DNA of 64,000 bases from Pilatotrama ljubarskyi (taxonomy: Eukaryota; Basidiomycota; Agaricomycetes; Polyporales; Polyporaceae), in contig MU277676.1 of NCBI GenBank assembly GCA_022385805.1, positions 419,780 through 483,779 of the forward strand, read 5' to 3'. The position numbers were made by a program, and so were the translations under genes. Under the pieces are notes generated by a model, which was not told the DNA's origin, did no database searches, and worked only from the letters and a program-made list of their open reading frames with translations. This document shows positions 11,840-24,116 of the stretch, one piece after another (the stretch's first letter is position 1; every line of letters begins with the position of its first letter).

Positions 11840-12362
11840 GATTGATACGAGTGAATGCGATGGGGAAGGTTAGATGAAAGTCGATGTGGCGATGTGCGCT
11901 GCTGTCGTCCGGCTGCGTGTCAGCCGTGCACAGTCAAGTGTGGAGGCCGATTATGTGCGTACCGAGTATGCGAGTGCTGCTTGCCTGGGGAGTTCAAGTC
12001 GACACATTGCCCTTTTATCCCTCGTTTCGGCGTCTTCAGGGGGTCCATTATTGTCAAGCAAACTCCCGAAGGACACGAGCCCAGTCTCACGGCAATTGGA
12101 AGATGTCACTGAAAGAGCACGAGAGCGGCGGGAGGCCCTTCGCGATACAATGTGCCACCGGGGTTTCGAGTTCGTTGGCTCCACCGGGCCAGCATCGCGT
12201 AGTACAGCAATATGGGTGCTTTACGAATGCCGGTGTCGCGCGATTGAATGGCCTGACTCACTGGTGCCGTTGCGGTCGAGTCTCTCGAGGCCTCGTGGTC
12301 CACATCTAGGTTTCTCTCCGTGCATCGGGCCACTAGACTCGATGTTAGAGAGGTCATGGTGG

Positions 12363-12472
12363 GTTGTCGTGGACATCAGGAATGGATAGCTGCCTACCTC
12401 ATTGAATTACGAAGGGAGGATATCTGACACTAGCAATGTATACGATTGGGTCAGCAACCTGTCGCTGCGAAG
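12363..12472 (+). repeat. Direct repeat copy 1
   Basis: The stretch GACATCAGGAATGGAT, then CCTCATTGAATTACGAAGGG, then TGACACTAGCA recurs 367 bp downstream with substitutions and small indels, roughly four matches in five by eye. Its origin (mobile element end or local duplication) is not clear. Confidence 0.75.
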
Positions 12473-12729
12473 TCCACTTGGGCTGTTCAAGTGGCGGAGG
12501 CTCGTTGGCAGTCCCAGTCGTCAGAGAGTGCATCATGTGCGATATCACTGGCAGAAGAGCGCAGGAATGGACCCTACAGACGATTGCTTAGCATTGAGGT
12601 TGATTCGAGGGGAACCACACTGCGGGACTGCGCACACTGCTGCAGATCTAGCCCTTTGGTTGAGCAGTCGTTTCTCTCACAAGTACCGAGGCGAGGGAGC
12701 CGTGCGCGGGCGTTCGTAGGTCACGGTAT

Positions 12730-12836
12730 GTTGCCGTCGACATCAGGAATGGATCATTGCCTGCCTCATTGAATTGCGAAGGGAGTATCTCTTGACACTA
12801 GCAGTGAAGTCGGGTCAAGAGCCTGCCGACGCGAAG
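12730..12836 (+). repeat. Direct repeat copy 2
   Basis: Second copy of the repeat at 12363-12472, with CCTCATTGAATTGCGAAGGG and TTGACACTAGCAGTG at matching offsets. The two copies flank 257 bp of unique sequence. Confidence 0.75.
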
Positions 12837-14256
12837 CGGATGTTAACCTAGGGTCATTAGGCAGTAAATGCCACGGAAGGGCGCAGGAGAGGGGCTGCAG
12901 CCTGAGACCGACGTGTCCCTAGATCATCTCGGGAACGTGCGCGCGGAGCACTGTGCGTGTTGCCGCAGGTCACGCTCTTGGTCGAGCAGCGGTGAAACGA
13001 GCTGAAGGGCCCGTGAGTAGGGAATCGTGCAGAAGGCAATGTCTAGCGGCTCGAGAATAGCCGTGACCTGTCCATATGGGGTTCTGCAGGTCGGGTGGCC
13101 CAGCTGAGAGTTGACTACAGCCGCGGTGAGGGCCTTGGACCGTCGAACGCCGGGCCGTGCCAAGAGTCGCTTGGAAGACGTAGCGTAAGGATGGTAGGGC
13201 GTCCATCATTAGAGTTATATTGCCACGGCGGTTCAATTATTCCGGAGGAGGTTTCCCTCGAGTCGGATGTTGACTCGGCGTACGGCCATGTGTCCCACCG
13301 TGACCAGGTCCCACCTACGTACCGTACCGCAGGCAGCAGCGCCTCATAGTAGGTATACCTGTGCACAAAGCATGGCAACTCGCGTCCAGTACCTATAGGT
13401 TATACTCACCGCTGATGTATGTATGATAAGACAGCGTCTGCATCTTCGAAGTTCAAGTGGGGCTGGCATTCCGCAGAGGACGGTTTGGGTATTGCCCGAA
13501 GCCTGGACGACTCTGGCCGAGAGAGATACATGCATCCATATTGTGTTGTCCGTCTTTGAGGTACACAGCGAAGTAGGGCGTATACAGAGTAACAGTATAC
13601 TGTAGCTTCTGTCCGACAAGCACGGACCAGGTCAGCTTCACACACGGGCGCTAATGAAGCTGAACAGCCGCTCCGAGTCCTTATCATGGTCATTGCTTAC
13701 TCTCAGGCTGTCGCCGCATATACAGCGCAGCACTCTTGATAGACCCGTTTGCCCGCATTTCGACGCTCTGGGGGGCTCGATAGGAGCTTGTACTGCATTC
13801 AACGGTTAGGCGAGTGCATATACGAGTGCACGCAAGGTGCTATCGACCCAAATGAGCGAGAATGTCGTCTGGCCGCGATGGCATGCTTCATTTCAGGACG
13901 CCTATCCACCCCGGAGCCCAAACTCACAGCCAGGTAGAGCGAGCCGCGTCGCAGGCGCACAGCTTTGAGGCGGCATGGTGCGAGATTTGATGCTGATGAT
14001 CCCCTGTCCACTCATACGCAGAGCTTCCCGGGCACTGCGCGCCGCGTAGTCCGCAGGCCAGGCCAATAGCCACCAGCTATCGCTAACGCGTCCCGGCGTC
14101 ATGATGCTTCCTCTCATCCTGCTCGGGGCCGCGTAATCCTGTGCTCGGACGCGTAGAAATAGCTACCTGCGCACGAACGAGCTTTCTGTCTCACCTTCTT
14201 CTCTCCTCCAGGTACCGCCGCGACTATTCGTAGATAGACGCGTCACCTGGCATATC

Positions 14257-17200
14257 ATGCATATGACGCAGACCATCCTCGCGTACGCGCGTCCCGACGC
14301 GTAAGTCTCCTTGCATTCGTGCACACGTATGTGCTGATGCCTTTTCTCGATATAGATCCGCGTCCATAGACTCCCAGATCGTCCTTCCCCTGGGCACTGG
14401 TCTCTCAGTGATCGTGCTCCTCCTCCAGATGTCGGCCAGGTCCAGCTTGTCACCAAAGAGGACCGTAGAGCCCGCGGCAGAACATAACGGTACACGTTCT
14501 TCAAGAATGACACAGCGTGTTGGGTTTCAGGTATTCGTCGCGCAATCCGGCGGTCGCGCCGTCCTCGTGTACAAGCTGCTCCGTCTGCTAGCCTGTGTAT
14601 CCTTGCTATGTTTATCTATTGTTACCGCTAGCATCAATGCCCGTGGGCTTGGCGGAGGGCGCGCAACGACGTTGTGGACGCGATTCGTGCAATGCGAAGT
14701 CTACGTAGGCGACAGTCTACCCTTGCCCTCCATTACATGCTGACAAGCGGTTCTATGCAGGCTTATAGTACTGCCCTCGCACTGGCCTCAGTGCTTCTCC
14801 CTGGTCATGGCTTCACTCCCGCGCTTTCCGGCCATCTATCCTTCGTATTGCTGCTCACCTGGGCGGTCTATCTCTACCGGGACGTGCTCCCGCTCGCGAC
14901 GACCATTATGCGCCCTATGGATGCCGACGAAGGGCTGCTGCTCTGGATCAAGCTCGGGATCTTGACCGGTGCTGCTGTCATCATTCCCATGTTCATCCCT
15001 CGTTCTCCAGATTCGGTACGTCCTGAGACGTCTCGCACCACAGTAAACGCGTTTGTCTGATGGCACCCAGGATACTGAGGTTGCAGAGCCCTTGACGAAG
15101 GAGCAGAAGGCGGGATGGTACTCGAGGCGGATGTTCAGCTGGCTAAATGAGACCGTCGCGAAGGCGTACCGGGTCAACCACATCCCCTTGGAAGAACTGC
15201 CGCCCTTGGCATCGACTGACCGCACGAAGCATTTGGTCGACGACAGCCTGAAGGTGCGCCCACATTGGTTTCCATCCGTACAGCGATGCACATGAAACGT
15301 GATAGTACCTCGACCCGCTGGAGACACGACAGGACACGCACATTTTCTGGGGATTTCTCAGGCTCTTCCGTGAGGACCATCGCATTCATCTTGTAGAGTC
15401 GCGATTCGATGCTGATAACACCCGGATATAGGTCAGCAATACGCTGTTGGAGCCGTCTTGACGATCTTGGCGGTACGTCCTCACCTCGTCTTGCACCGTG
15501 TCTGCTACGCATCCCAGCTAACCCCGAGCTAGTCGTTGCTCGGCCTATCTTGGCCCGTCGCTACCCAAGGGCTCCTCGCGTGAGCGCTGGTCCACCCTCA
15601 CCGTGCGTCCGAACCACACAGCGACTGACCATCCCTTGTCTATCGTCTCACAGGTCGCTTGAAGAAAGACATGCTGAGCCCGTGGTCCGTCCTTGGGCCT
15701 GGGTTCTTCTCTTATTCATCGGTCCGACGGTGAAGACGGTCTGCGAGGAGTGGTACTACTGGATCATGGTCCGTCTCTCCTTCCCTACCCTCTTGCTATC
15801 TCTGTGTCGCGTCGCACGCTGAGGCATAGCCCGACCGCAGAACCGCATGAGCGTCCGCACAGAAGCCATCATCACCGAGCTGCTCTTCCAGCACGCCCTC
15901 CGCATTCGCGTCAAGTCCGAGACGGCAGGCTCTGGCCAAGACGAAGGCACGGCAGCGGGAACCTCGGAGCAGGCAGCTCAAGCGCCCGAGGCACCGAAGA
16001 ACGACTTCTTGGTGGGGAAGCTGAATAACCTCATAACGAGCGATTTGGAGAACGTCACGGAGGGGAACAAGCAGTGGCTTCTCGCTCGTCAGCATTCCTT
16101 CGCCTGCGCTGTCCGTTGTGGAGAAAGTTACTGATGTCTGGCTGCAGTATTCCAGACCCCTTTGCGGATCGCAGTAGCGATTGTTTTCATGTACAGCGTC
16201 CTGGGATGGAGGTGCGTATATAATCTCGGTGTAGCACAGCGAGAATATGTGCTCACACATTCCGTTGTGGTTAAGCGCCCTCGTCGGACTAGCGACTCTG
16301 CTCGCCCTCATCCCTCTCCCAGGCTACCTCAGCGGCTGGATCCAGACGTTCCAGAAGAAAAGGATGGACAAGGTATTATGCTTGCACTCACCGCCTGCGT
16401 TCTCTCGCTGACGTCCGGCAGACGGATGCTCGAGTGCAGAGCATCAATGAAGGCAAGCCTACACAATCCACTCGTCTTGTCGTGCTTGCTTACGCCGAGT
16501 CGATGGTCCACAGTCCTTAATGTCGTACGGATGATCAAGCTCTTCGGCTGGGAACGCCGCGTCTCCGCCCAGATCGACGAGCGCAGAGAAGCGGAGCTGG
16601 CCTACATCAGAATGACGCGGTGGCTCGAGATTGTCAACAATCTGTTTAAGTAAGTCCTCCGGGTCTTGTCGAGATGCTCTTGCACGAGTGCTGAGGACCG
16701 CATAGCTACAGCATACCATTGATCACGATGGCGGTCACATTCACTGCATATGTAAGTGTCGTTCCTACGCATACAGGCTGTTGCTGAGGAATGTTGTAGA
16801 CTGTCCTGATGAAAGGAGAGCTGACGGCGTCTAAGTTGTTTTCGAGTAACGCCGGTCGGTGTACATACCATCGATCATCACGGTATATGCTGACGCGCCT
16901 GATGCCAGCATTCATGCTCATCCAGCAGGAGATGCACCAGATCTTCTTTATGATCCCTAGAATCACACAAGGTGCGTGTATTCCGTGATGAGCCTCCACC
17001 GCAGAGTCACTGAGTGGAACGCACAGGCCGTGTTTCCATTGACCGTATCAACAGTTTCCTGCATGAGGCAAGGGTGCCGATCTCGTCCATAAGCTGTTCC
17101 GCTTACCTTCATCACAGACCGAGCTCCTCGACGAGTTCGCAGCCACTAACGACCGCGCCCCCGCACCGCCCGAATACGTCCGTCCAAGCCACGACGAAGA

Positions 17201-20200
17201 TGTACTCGGAATCAAACGAACCTCCTTCACATGGACGTACGATGCGGAGCCCCAGACACCCGCATCGACAGCCTCAAGCGAGCGGCAGAGCCGGAAGTAT
17301 GTGCTGAACATCGACGGCGAGCTGCTCTTCAAGCGCGGACGTATCAACCTCATCGTCGGGCCTACTGGGTCCGGGAAGACGTCCCTCTTGATGGCACTCC
17401 TAGGTGCGCTCTAGCGGTATCGCGGTTGTGCGGTATCCTGACTTGAAGTGTGGTGTAGGCGAGATGCATGCGAAGCCTTCTGGACCTGACTCGTTTGTGA
17501 GTCTTCCCCGGAGCGGCGGGGTCGCTTATGCCGCGCAGGAGTCTTGGGTCTTGAGTGATACTATCCGAGTGAGTCAGGGGATCTCTGTCGTACTCTCATA
17601 CAGTCGTCTCATAGCCTACAGAACAACATCCTTTTCGGCGCGCCGTACGACGAGGCTCGTTACGCGAAAGGTGGATCTACCCACTTCGCGCCGCGGAACA
17701 TGGTGCTGATGTTGTCTGAAGTTATCAAGCAGTGCGCCCTCGAGCGCGACTTCAGCCTTTTCGAAGCTGGGGACAAAACAGAGGTCGGCGAGAAGGGAAT
17801 CACACTCAGGTAGACCGCTGATTGTTCTCGCTCTCTGATCGTTCACGTGCTGACGATACTTTGCGACTCGCCGTAGTGGCGGGCAGAAGGTCAGAATATA
17901 TGCCGCATTCGAAATCCATCTTGTGGCCAGTATGCTCACATGGTCTCTCAGGCTCGCATCACCCTCGCGAGGGCGGTCTACTCATCCGCTGAGATACTGC
18001 TGTTGGACGATGTAAGCCGAGGCTCTGTCGACCCATGCTGTAATTGATCCACAACGCATCACGTAGGTTTTGGCTGCACTCGACGTCCACACCGGCCAAT
18101 GGATAGTCGACAAATGCTTCAAAGAGGGTCTGGTCCGCCGACGCACCGTCCTGCTCGTCGTACGTGATTTGACCTGCACTTGCTGGCCTCGGCGATGTTG
18201 ACAACAGGACCCTCAGAGCCACAACGTCGCCCTGGTCCGCCCGATCGCCGAATTTGTCGTCGCGCTAGGCGCAGATGGACGTATCGCTAGTCAAGGCAGC
18301 CTCGAGAAGACTCTTCAGGAGGATCACGAGCTGCTCGACGAGATAAAGACTGAGGAAGAGCAGCTCAAGCGCGTCGAGCAAGCCGTTGCTAAGCCTGAGC
18401 TCCCTGCGGACGACGATTCACAGAAAGGCAAGCTTGTTGTCGCAGAGGAGATAGCGGAGGGCCAGGTAGGCTGGAGTGCATGTGAGTAACAATGACACAC
18501 ACCATAGGTGACCAAGCATTCTGACGACTCCGTTTGGTCAGTGCGTCTCTACGTCATGAACGCCTCCAAGGCCCCGGTGCTGTATTGGTTGGCGGTGACG
18601 ATCCTGCTGATCGCCACGCACTCGATCATGAACACCCAAGTGAGTTGCCTATGTTCACGTGTCTGAACAGGTCTGACTGTCCTTCTCAGACGTACATCTT
18701 GGGCTTGTGGGCGAATGAGTACGAGAAGCGTGCACCATCAGAAGTCCCCGTGGCCCAGTGAGCAATCACCTTGTCTGACCGTCGTCGATTGCTCACGCAG
18801 TATCCATAGCTACCTTGGATTGTACGGCCTTTCAGTCCTGGGCACCGTGGTCGCGTACGCCACCTTTTGGCTCTTCTTCGTAACTGGCGCGAATCGTGCA
18901 TCCCGGATCATTCACACGGAGCTAGTCACCTCCGTCCTCGGTACCACTCTGAGGTAGGGAAGTCCTTTAAGTCTTACAAATGACAGCTCACAACTGGTGT
19001 CAGATGGCTCGACATGACGCCTACATCTCGCGTCGTAGCTCGTTGCACAGTAGACATGCAAACCAGTAAGGCTTCTCCATCTACCATTTACGACTCGCTC
19101 TCATGCGTCTTCTCCAGTCGACATCACCATTCCAAAGCAGGTCTTCTACATGGTAGAAAGCAGTGTTTATCTACTTCTGCGGGTCGGCGCAGCAGCTATC
19201 ATGGCACCGCTCTTCATCCTTCCTGCCGCTATCGTCGGAGTCGCAGGTGCCTCCTTGGGCTGGATTTACCTAAAGGCGCAGATATGCGTGAAACGGGAGA
19301 TGAGCAACGCTCGCGCGCCGGTGTTGGGGCATTTTGGCTCCGCCGTCGCGGGCATCGGTACGTCCCACACTTCAACAGTGCCATGCACGCGAGACTCATG
19401 GAAGACGAGCAGTGTCCATCCGTGCCTATGGCGCTCAGGACCACTTCAAGAGGGAGTCGTACGCGCGGGTCGACAAATACAGTCGTGCGGCCTTCATATA
19501 TAGCGGCCTGAATCGGTAAGTCTACCTTGTCCTGCGCGGGAGCAGTTCACGCACAGACCCTTTGACATCAGGTGGATCACTGTGAGAGCAGATATCATGG
19601 GCTCTGCTCTCACTGCGCTTCTTGCCGGATATCTCGTGTACGTGTCGAGACTGAGTGCTTCGAACGCTGGTTTTGCGATGATCATGGCAGGTGCGTGTTG
19701 AATGAGCCTGAATTCCGCGACCAGTTCTCGAACTACGCTCTTAGTCGGCTTCAGCGCCAACATCCTATACTGGGTCAGGTTGATCAACGACCTCATGCTC
19801 TCCGGTATGCACCTCTTCCCCCAACAAGATCGTCTTCCTCGCTGACGCACGCACCCCTTCGTATAGCGAATAGGCACGTCAAGTCTTATGATAATGCGTG
19901 TTGTGGCTGACTGGCATCCTCAGTCTTGAGCGCGTTCAGCAATACTTCACCATCGAGCACGAGCCGAAGCCGACGAGTACCGGTGTGCCCCCCGCTTACT
20001 GGCCGGCTAGCGGCGAGCTCCGCGTCGAGAAACTCTCTGCGCGTTACTCTCCCGTGAGTGACGCTACTGTAGTATGCTACTCGTCTGGGCACCGCTGACA
20101 CAGCTCACAGGATGGTCCCTCCGTGTTGCACGAGATATCCTTCGAGGTGAAGTCAGGAGAGCGTATCGGCATTGGTATGTCCCCCGTAGTAGTCCGCTTG

Positions 20201-21264
20201 CATGTGCTGGACTGATATCATTCACAACAGTCGGACGCACTGGCAGCGGAAAGGCAAGTCATTCTCAACTACATCTCACGCATAATTACTCAAGTGCTTG
20301 TCGGTGGCTTTTCAGAGTTCCTTGACCCTGGCCCTCCTGAGATGTATCTTGACTGAAGGCAAGGTGTATTACGATGGTATCGCTACGGACTCGATCAACC
20401 TCGACGCCTTGCGCTCCAACATCACCATCATTCCCCAGACGGTACACATCCTCCCACTACCTCGTGTCTCCATCACGCTAACCAAAACCGTTTTGTCCTC
20501 ATCACAGCCCGAGCTGCTCAGCGGCACGCTCCGCAAGAACCTGGACCCGTTCGAGCAACACGACGACTCGACACTCAACGACGCGCTGCGCTCTGCCGGC
20601 CTCTTCTCGCTTCAGGACGACGAAGGCAATGCGCGCCTGACGCTGGACACAGAGATCGCTGGTGGAGGGAGCAATTTGTCCGTCGGCCAGCGGCAGATAC
20701 TGGCCCTTGCACGGGCGATGGTGCGAAGGAGCAAACTGCTGATCCTCGACGAAGGTGCGTGCCACAGATTCCGGAATTCAATGGGTCCTGCAGACTAATG
20801 GACCCTAAAATTAGCCACATCTGCAATCGGTGCGTTGAACTCGCACATGGGACTAACCGTCACGACGGGCTGACGGAGTAACAAAGACTATGAGACGGAC
20901 GCGATCATCCAGAACACCCTACGCTCCGAACTAGGCCGTGATGTTACTGTACTCACGGTAGCTCATCGGCTTCAAAGTATCATGGACGCGGACAAGATCG
21001 TGAGTGCTGGAATTTCCTAATTGCCATGAGACACCTGCTCAGTTGACGGGGACGTACGACAAGATGGTGCTCGACGCCGGACGAATCGTACGCTCAGGTT
21101 TTCTTCTCTTGCGTGACGATCACTGAACGTGGTTGTAGGTCGAGTACGATGCCCCGCGACGCCTCCTTGAGAAGGAGGACGGACACTTCCGTAGTCTGGT
21201 CGATGGCAGCGGCGATAAGGAAGCGTTGTACGCTCGGGCGGGGCTTACACCCAATGATGTATAA
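14257..21264 (+). CDS. ABCC-type full-length ABC transporter (copy A)
   Basis: Multi-exon gene for a full transporter, roughly 1400 residues, of the MRP/ABCC type: an N-terminal hydrophobic region (14360-15050), a first membrane domain (15300-17000), NBD1 (17280-18330), a second membrane domain (18540-19920) and NBD2 (20000-21250). NBD1 has Walker [17 protein letters not shown] (about 17360), a signature beginning SGGQK (17877 on, split by an intron) and Walker [17 protein letters not shown]2 has GRTGSGK (20230), signature LSVGQRQ (20667) and LLILDEATSAI interrupted by an intron. The H-loop is TVAHRLQS. The start gives MHMTQTILAYARPDA before a GTAAGT donor. The product should export organic anions or conjugates from the cytosol across plasma or vacuolar membrane. 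The substrate is unknown. It is paralogous to the next-but-one gene exon by exon. I checked only part of the splice map, so small exons are uncertain. Confidence 0.85.
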
Positions 21265-21424
21265 GGGAGGTAGAATCCACATATGAGAATGCTTCATACA
21301 CCCCGTTCTTCCTCGTCACTTTATACGGCAGGAAGCAGGCGGACGGAAGATCGGGGAGTTACCTCTTGAATGAGGATGTGTAGAATCAGCCAGCAGCTGC
21401 ACAGGCTTCTCTTTCTACGCTGTC

Positions 21425-21960
21425 ATGGTACAGACCATCCTAACAACATACATGCGTTCTGAGGCGTAAGAATGTCCCCCAGAGCGCAGATCTGGACTAA
21501 TTCTTCTGTCGGCCAGCTCGGTTTTCCTGGAATCCCAGAATGCCCTCCTCGACGGGACTTTCTTTCGTCGTGCTCCTCCTGCAATCGGCCCCAAAGATAC
21601 GCTCTGTTGATTCACCCTCCAAGGGAGCGTCAGAGTCCACCCCGGAGGACTATGACGCGACTGCCTCAGCACGGGCAGACATTGGCGAATGAAGCAGTTC
21701 ACCGAACTTTTTGGCGGTCGCGTCATCTTCACGCACCACTTACTCCGTTCGTGGGCTTGTATAAGCCTACTGTGCCTCCCTATCGCAACCCTAAGCACGG
21801 GAGGCCATGGGGCAAGTGATACTAATCGTTGCCACGGTGGACTCGGCTTGTATAGCATAGTGCGAGGTCTACGTAAGCAGAAAGCCTCGTCCGACGGAGC
21901 ATGACGCACTAACGAAGTCGTTCCACAGGCATATACTACTGAAGCTCTTGGTCTTGTAAG
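21425..21960 (+). pseudogene. Truncated third ABC transporter copy (first exons only)
   Basis: Starts ATGGTACAGACCATCC, matching copy A's ATGACGCAGACCATCC, with the same exon 1 length and a GTAAG donor. The next segment retains CTCCTCCTGCAATCGGCC and then LRSWACISLLCLPIATLS, the counterpart of LRLLACVSLLCLSIVTAS in copy A. The reading frame is broken, and similarity ends near 21960, before any nucleotide-binding domain. It lies in the same orientation as both full copies, so it is a remnant of a tandem triplication. Confidence 0.85.
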
Positions 21961-22181
21961 TGCATATGTAGAATATACTGTAGTCTCCCCGAAGTAGACG
22001 TCGCGACGCAGAACGACGTGTAGGCCGTGTCGGCCCCGTGCATGCCGCGCGGGAGTCGCAGCAATCACAAGACCATGGCCAGCCGATACGCTTCTCCAGG
22101 TTCCCGTCCGGCTTGGTGTCGGCACTGTTGGGCCTTGATGGAGACCAATGAGCGGAAATGCATGGCGGCGTCGCGTCCCCT

Positions 22182-22189
22182 TCGCCCAC
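22182..22189. repeat. Target-site duplication, left (TCGCCCAC)
   Basis: 8-bp direct repeat identical to 24109-24116, abutting the left end of the hAT-like element. Confidence 0.85.
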
Positions 22190-22782
22190 TAGGGCTCCGC
22201 ATCGTAGCGGAATTTACGGCGTAACGCGGACGTATTGGGTTACGGCGGCTCCGTATTTACGGTTCCCGCGCCCCCGCGAAGTCTCGGATCCCTCCGGCCA
22301 GGCCGTGAGCGTAACCGTATCTATACGCCGTATAGCCGCACGTACGCCGGTTCCGTGTACCCATCTTCACCAAATCCAGTCTGTAATGAATGCACTTTTT
22401 TCGATTCAACGGATTGGGATGATCATTGAATGATATACCATGACATGATCGGGCACTCATGAACTGTTTGTGAGCCGTTGAAGCTGCTGCCAGATGGGCG
22501 CGCTGCGGGCGCCTAACTCTGGAGCTTGAAGCCCCCTACTAGTACTTCCACCGTGACGGAAACTGAAGGTCTGTATCAAATTCAATACTCTGTACTTCGC
22601 CTCCAATCTGCAAGGATTGTTGCTATAAGTTCCATGATGCATGTATTGTCCTGACTTTTTGGGTGGTTTGTGTGCTACAATATTACACATCGGCACGGCT
22701 AGTTGCTGATGGTCCCTACTCAAGTGAAATGGGATGTGACCCCTGGCGGGCTACTGGGTTCAGTTGATTCTGACATTAGAGT

Positions 22783-22927
22783 GTATTTGCAAGCGGTTTA
22801 AACCGCCCCACACGAGTTATACACTCCTGGCTTGTACACTTCCAACTTGCGCGAATTTCGGCGCTACACCCGGCGCATCCGCTCCAACTGGTTAAGCGCC
22901 TAACGGTGTAAACCGCGTTGCAAATAC
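22783..22927. mobile_element. Small inverted-repeat element nested in the hAT-like element
   Basis: 145-bp segment whose ends are imperfect inverted repeats: GTATTTGCAAGCGGTTTAAA on the left, against GTATTTGCAACGCGGTTTAC read inward from the right. No clear flanking duplication is visible, so it may be a MITE or part of the host element's own structure. Confidence 0.55.
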
Positions 22928-23118
22928 AGGACTGACTACAAGGTCGACTATATTACTATTCTACATGAGTTACGATTGCTCAAGGCCGGGATGACCTGTA
23001 AGTCTCTACTACAGCGGTCTACTGCTGGTTCTCCATTGGCGTCTGCCCCAGTCCCGGATACGACGCCCGTACGCGTAATTTACGGCCGTAATACGACTAC
23101 GGCGGTGCGGCGTACAAT

Positions 23119-23937
23119 TTGACGCCCATCCGCCCGGCCTCTGAGCCGTCCTCCCCTGCTGCCCACTCCCCATCCCTTCGTCCACCTTCCCTCCCCCTCC
23201 CTACATTCACGCTACCCGATTACACCCTTCACTCCCCTGCCCACGGTTACGTTGAATCTAACATCTCATCCTTCCTCGCATCCCTAGCGTCATACCTAGC
23301 ATCCCACTCTGATCGCTTCCGGCCCAACCTCACTCTATTCCGCCCACTTTATGACCAACACCCCCCTCCCCCTCACCCATACACACGCGCTTCCTCTGCC
23401 TACTCCGCCGCCGTGCAGCTCTACGCCCGCTCAAGCCAACTTGACACCGGTTTCACCCGCTTCGCCCGTTTAGGCGACTGTCACCCTTGGTGCCATGCAG
23501 GCTGCAACACGATCGAGACCATGCACCACATTTTCGTGGAGTGCCCAAGTTTCGACGGCCTTCGTCAGAGCGCACTGCAGGACCTGATTCGCGACACGTC
23601 CGAGCAGCTCGCCGCTGCTGAAACCACACCACCACTCACGGACGTAGTCCTCCGAATCACGTCCGCGCTCTTCTCCGACTCCATCGACGTCTGGCCTCAA
23701 TACACCAGCCGCTACTACTTTGGCACCATGCCTCCGCTTCGCTCCACCACTGGTTCACACACACCTGCAATTCGGCGCCTGCTCGCGCGGGTCGTTCACG
23801 GTTGGCATACCGCATCCATTCGTCTCGCGGGTCGCATCTGGGGTGTATACAAGAGACGTATCTCCCCGCGCCCGTCGGCGGTGTCCCCGGCAGAAGTGCT
23901 ATCCCTCCCTCCCCACTTGCAATACTTATTACATTAG
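23119..23937 (+). CDS. Retroelement-like ORF, 272 aa (C-terminal non-LTR RT type)
   Basis: Uninterrupted frame inside the hAT-like element. The centre has a zinc-knuckle-like pattern C-x3-C-x3-C followed by MHHIFVECP, an H-x4-C arrangement seen near the C-terminus of many fungal LINE-type reverse transcriptase proteins, after a segment reading TGFTRFARLGD. There is no reverse transcriptase catalytic YxDD or endonuclease domain, so at most this is a 3' fragment captured by the element. The first 60 residues are Pro/Ser-rich. The frame lacks stops over 272 codons, so it could still be expressed. It may alternatively be an element-specific protein of unknown role. Confidence 0.6.
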   Translation: MTPIRPASEPSSPAAHSPSLRPPSLPLPTFTLPDYTLHSPAHGYVESNISSFLASLASYLASHSDRFRPNLTLFRPLYDQHPPPPHPYTRASSAYSAAVQLYARSSQLDTGFTRFARLGDCHPWCHAGCNTIETMHHIFVECPSFDGLRQSALQDLIRDTSEQLAAAETTPPLTDVVLRITSALFSDSIDVWPQYTSRYYFGTMPPLRSTTGSHTPAIRRLLARVVHGWHTASIRLAGRIWGVYKRRISPRPSAVSPAEVLSLPPHLQYLLH

Positions 23938-24108
23938 TGCTGTTATCAGACCGCTTATTTGTCCGGGCCGGCGAGGTATTGGGTTTTTACCTACTTAGCT
24001 GAGTTACTTGCTGTAGCGTAGTCGGTCTTAATAAATCCGTTCTCCGTCCGGGGCGTATCGTACCGTGCGAATTACGCCGTCAGCGTATCCGTACGATGCG
24101 GAGCCCTA

Positions 24109-24116
24109 TCGCCCAC
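24109..24116. repeat. Target-site duplication, right (TCGCCCAC)
   Basis: Right-hand copy of the 8-bp duplication that begins at 22182. Confidence 0.85.

Larger units (their letters stand above)
11850..14250. other. Gene-poor spacer with a degenerate direct repeat
   Basis: 2.4 kb without a supportable gene. It contains a diverged duplicate pair (12363-12472 and 12730-12836). The remaining open frames are short and overlap on both strands. Confidence 0.5.
22190..24108. mobile_element. hAT-like DNA transposon, non-autonomous, 1919 bp
   Basis: Both ends carry the same inverted repeat: TAGGGCTCCGCATCGTA at 22190 and its exact reverse complement ending at 24108. A perfect 8-bp duplication TCGCCCAC flanks them. 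An 8-bp duplication together with a terminal repeat having A at position 2 and G at position 5 is the hallmark of the hAT superfamily. Subterminal regions are full of TTACGG/CCGTAA-type motifs on both strands (22205-22270 and 23070-23110), as expected for transposase-binding repeats. No hAT transposase motif is seen. The only long frame (23119-23937) looks like a retroelement piece, so the copy is presumably non-autonomous and mobilised in trans. It sits between the truncated and the second full ABC transporter. Confidence 0.85.

Noticed and set aside
15330..15480. Apparent frameshift and stop in ABC copy A, with the same in copy B near 26130-26230
   Set aside because: An intron from GTGAGG (copy A) or GTCAGG (copy B) to the AG before CAATACGCT or GAATACGCT restores the same reading in both paralogues (LFRQQYAVGAVLTILA and [16 protein letters not shown]).
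23119..23937. hAT transposase
   Set aside because: No hAT catalytic or dimerisation motif; the cysteine/histidine pattern fits a retroelement C-terminus better.
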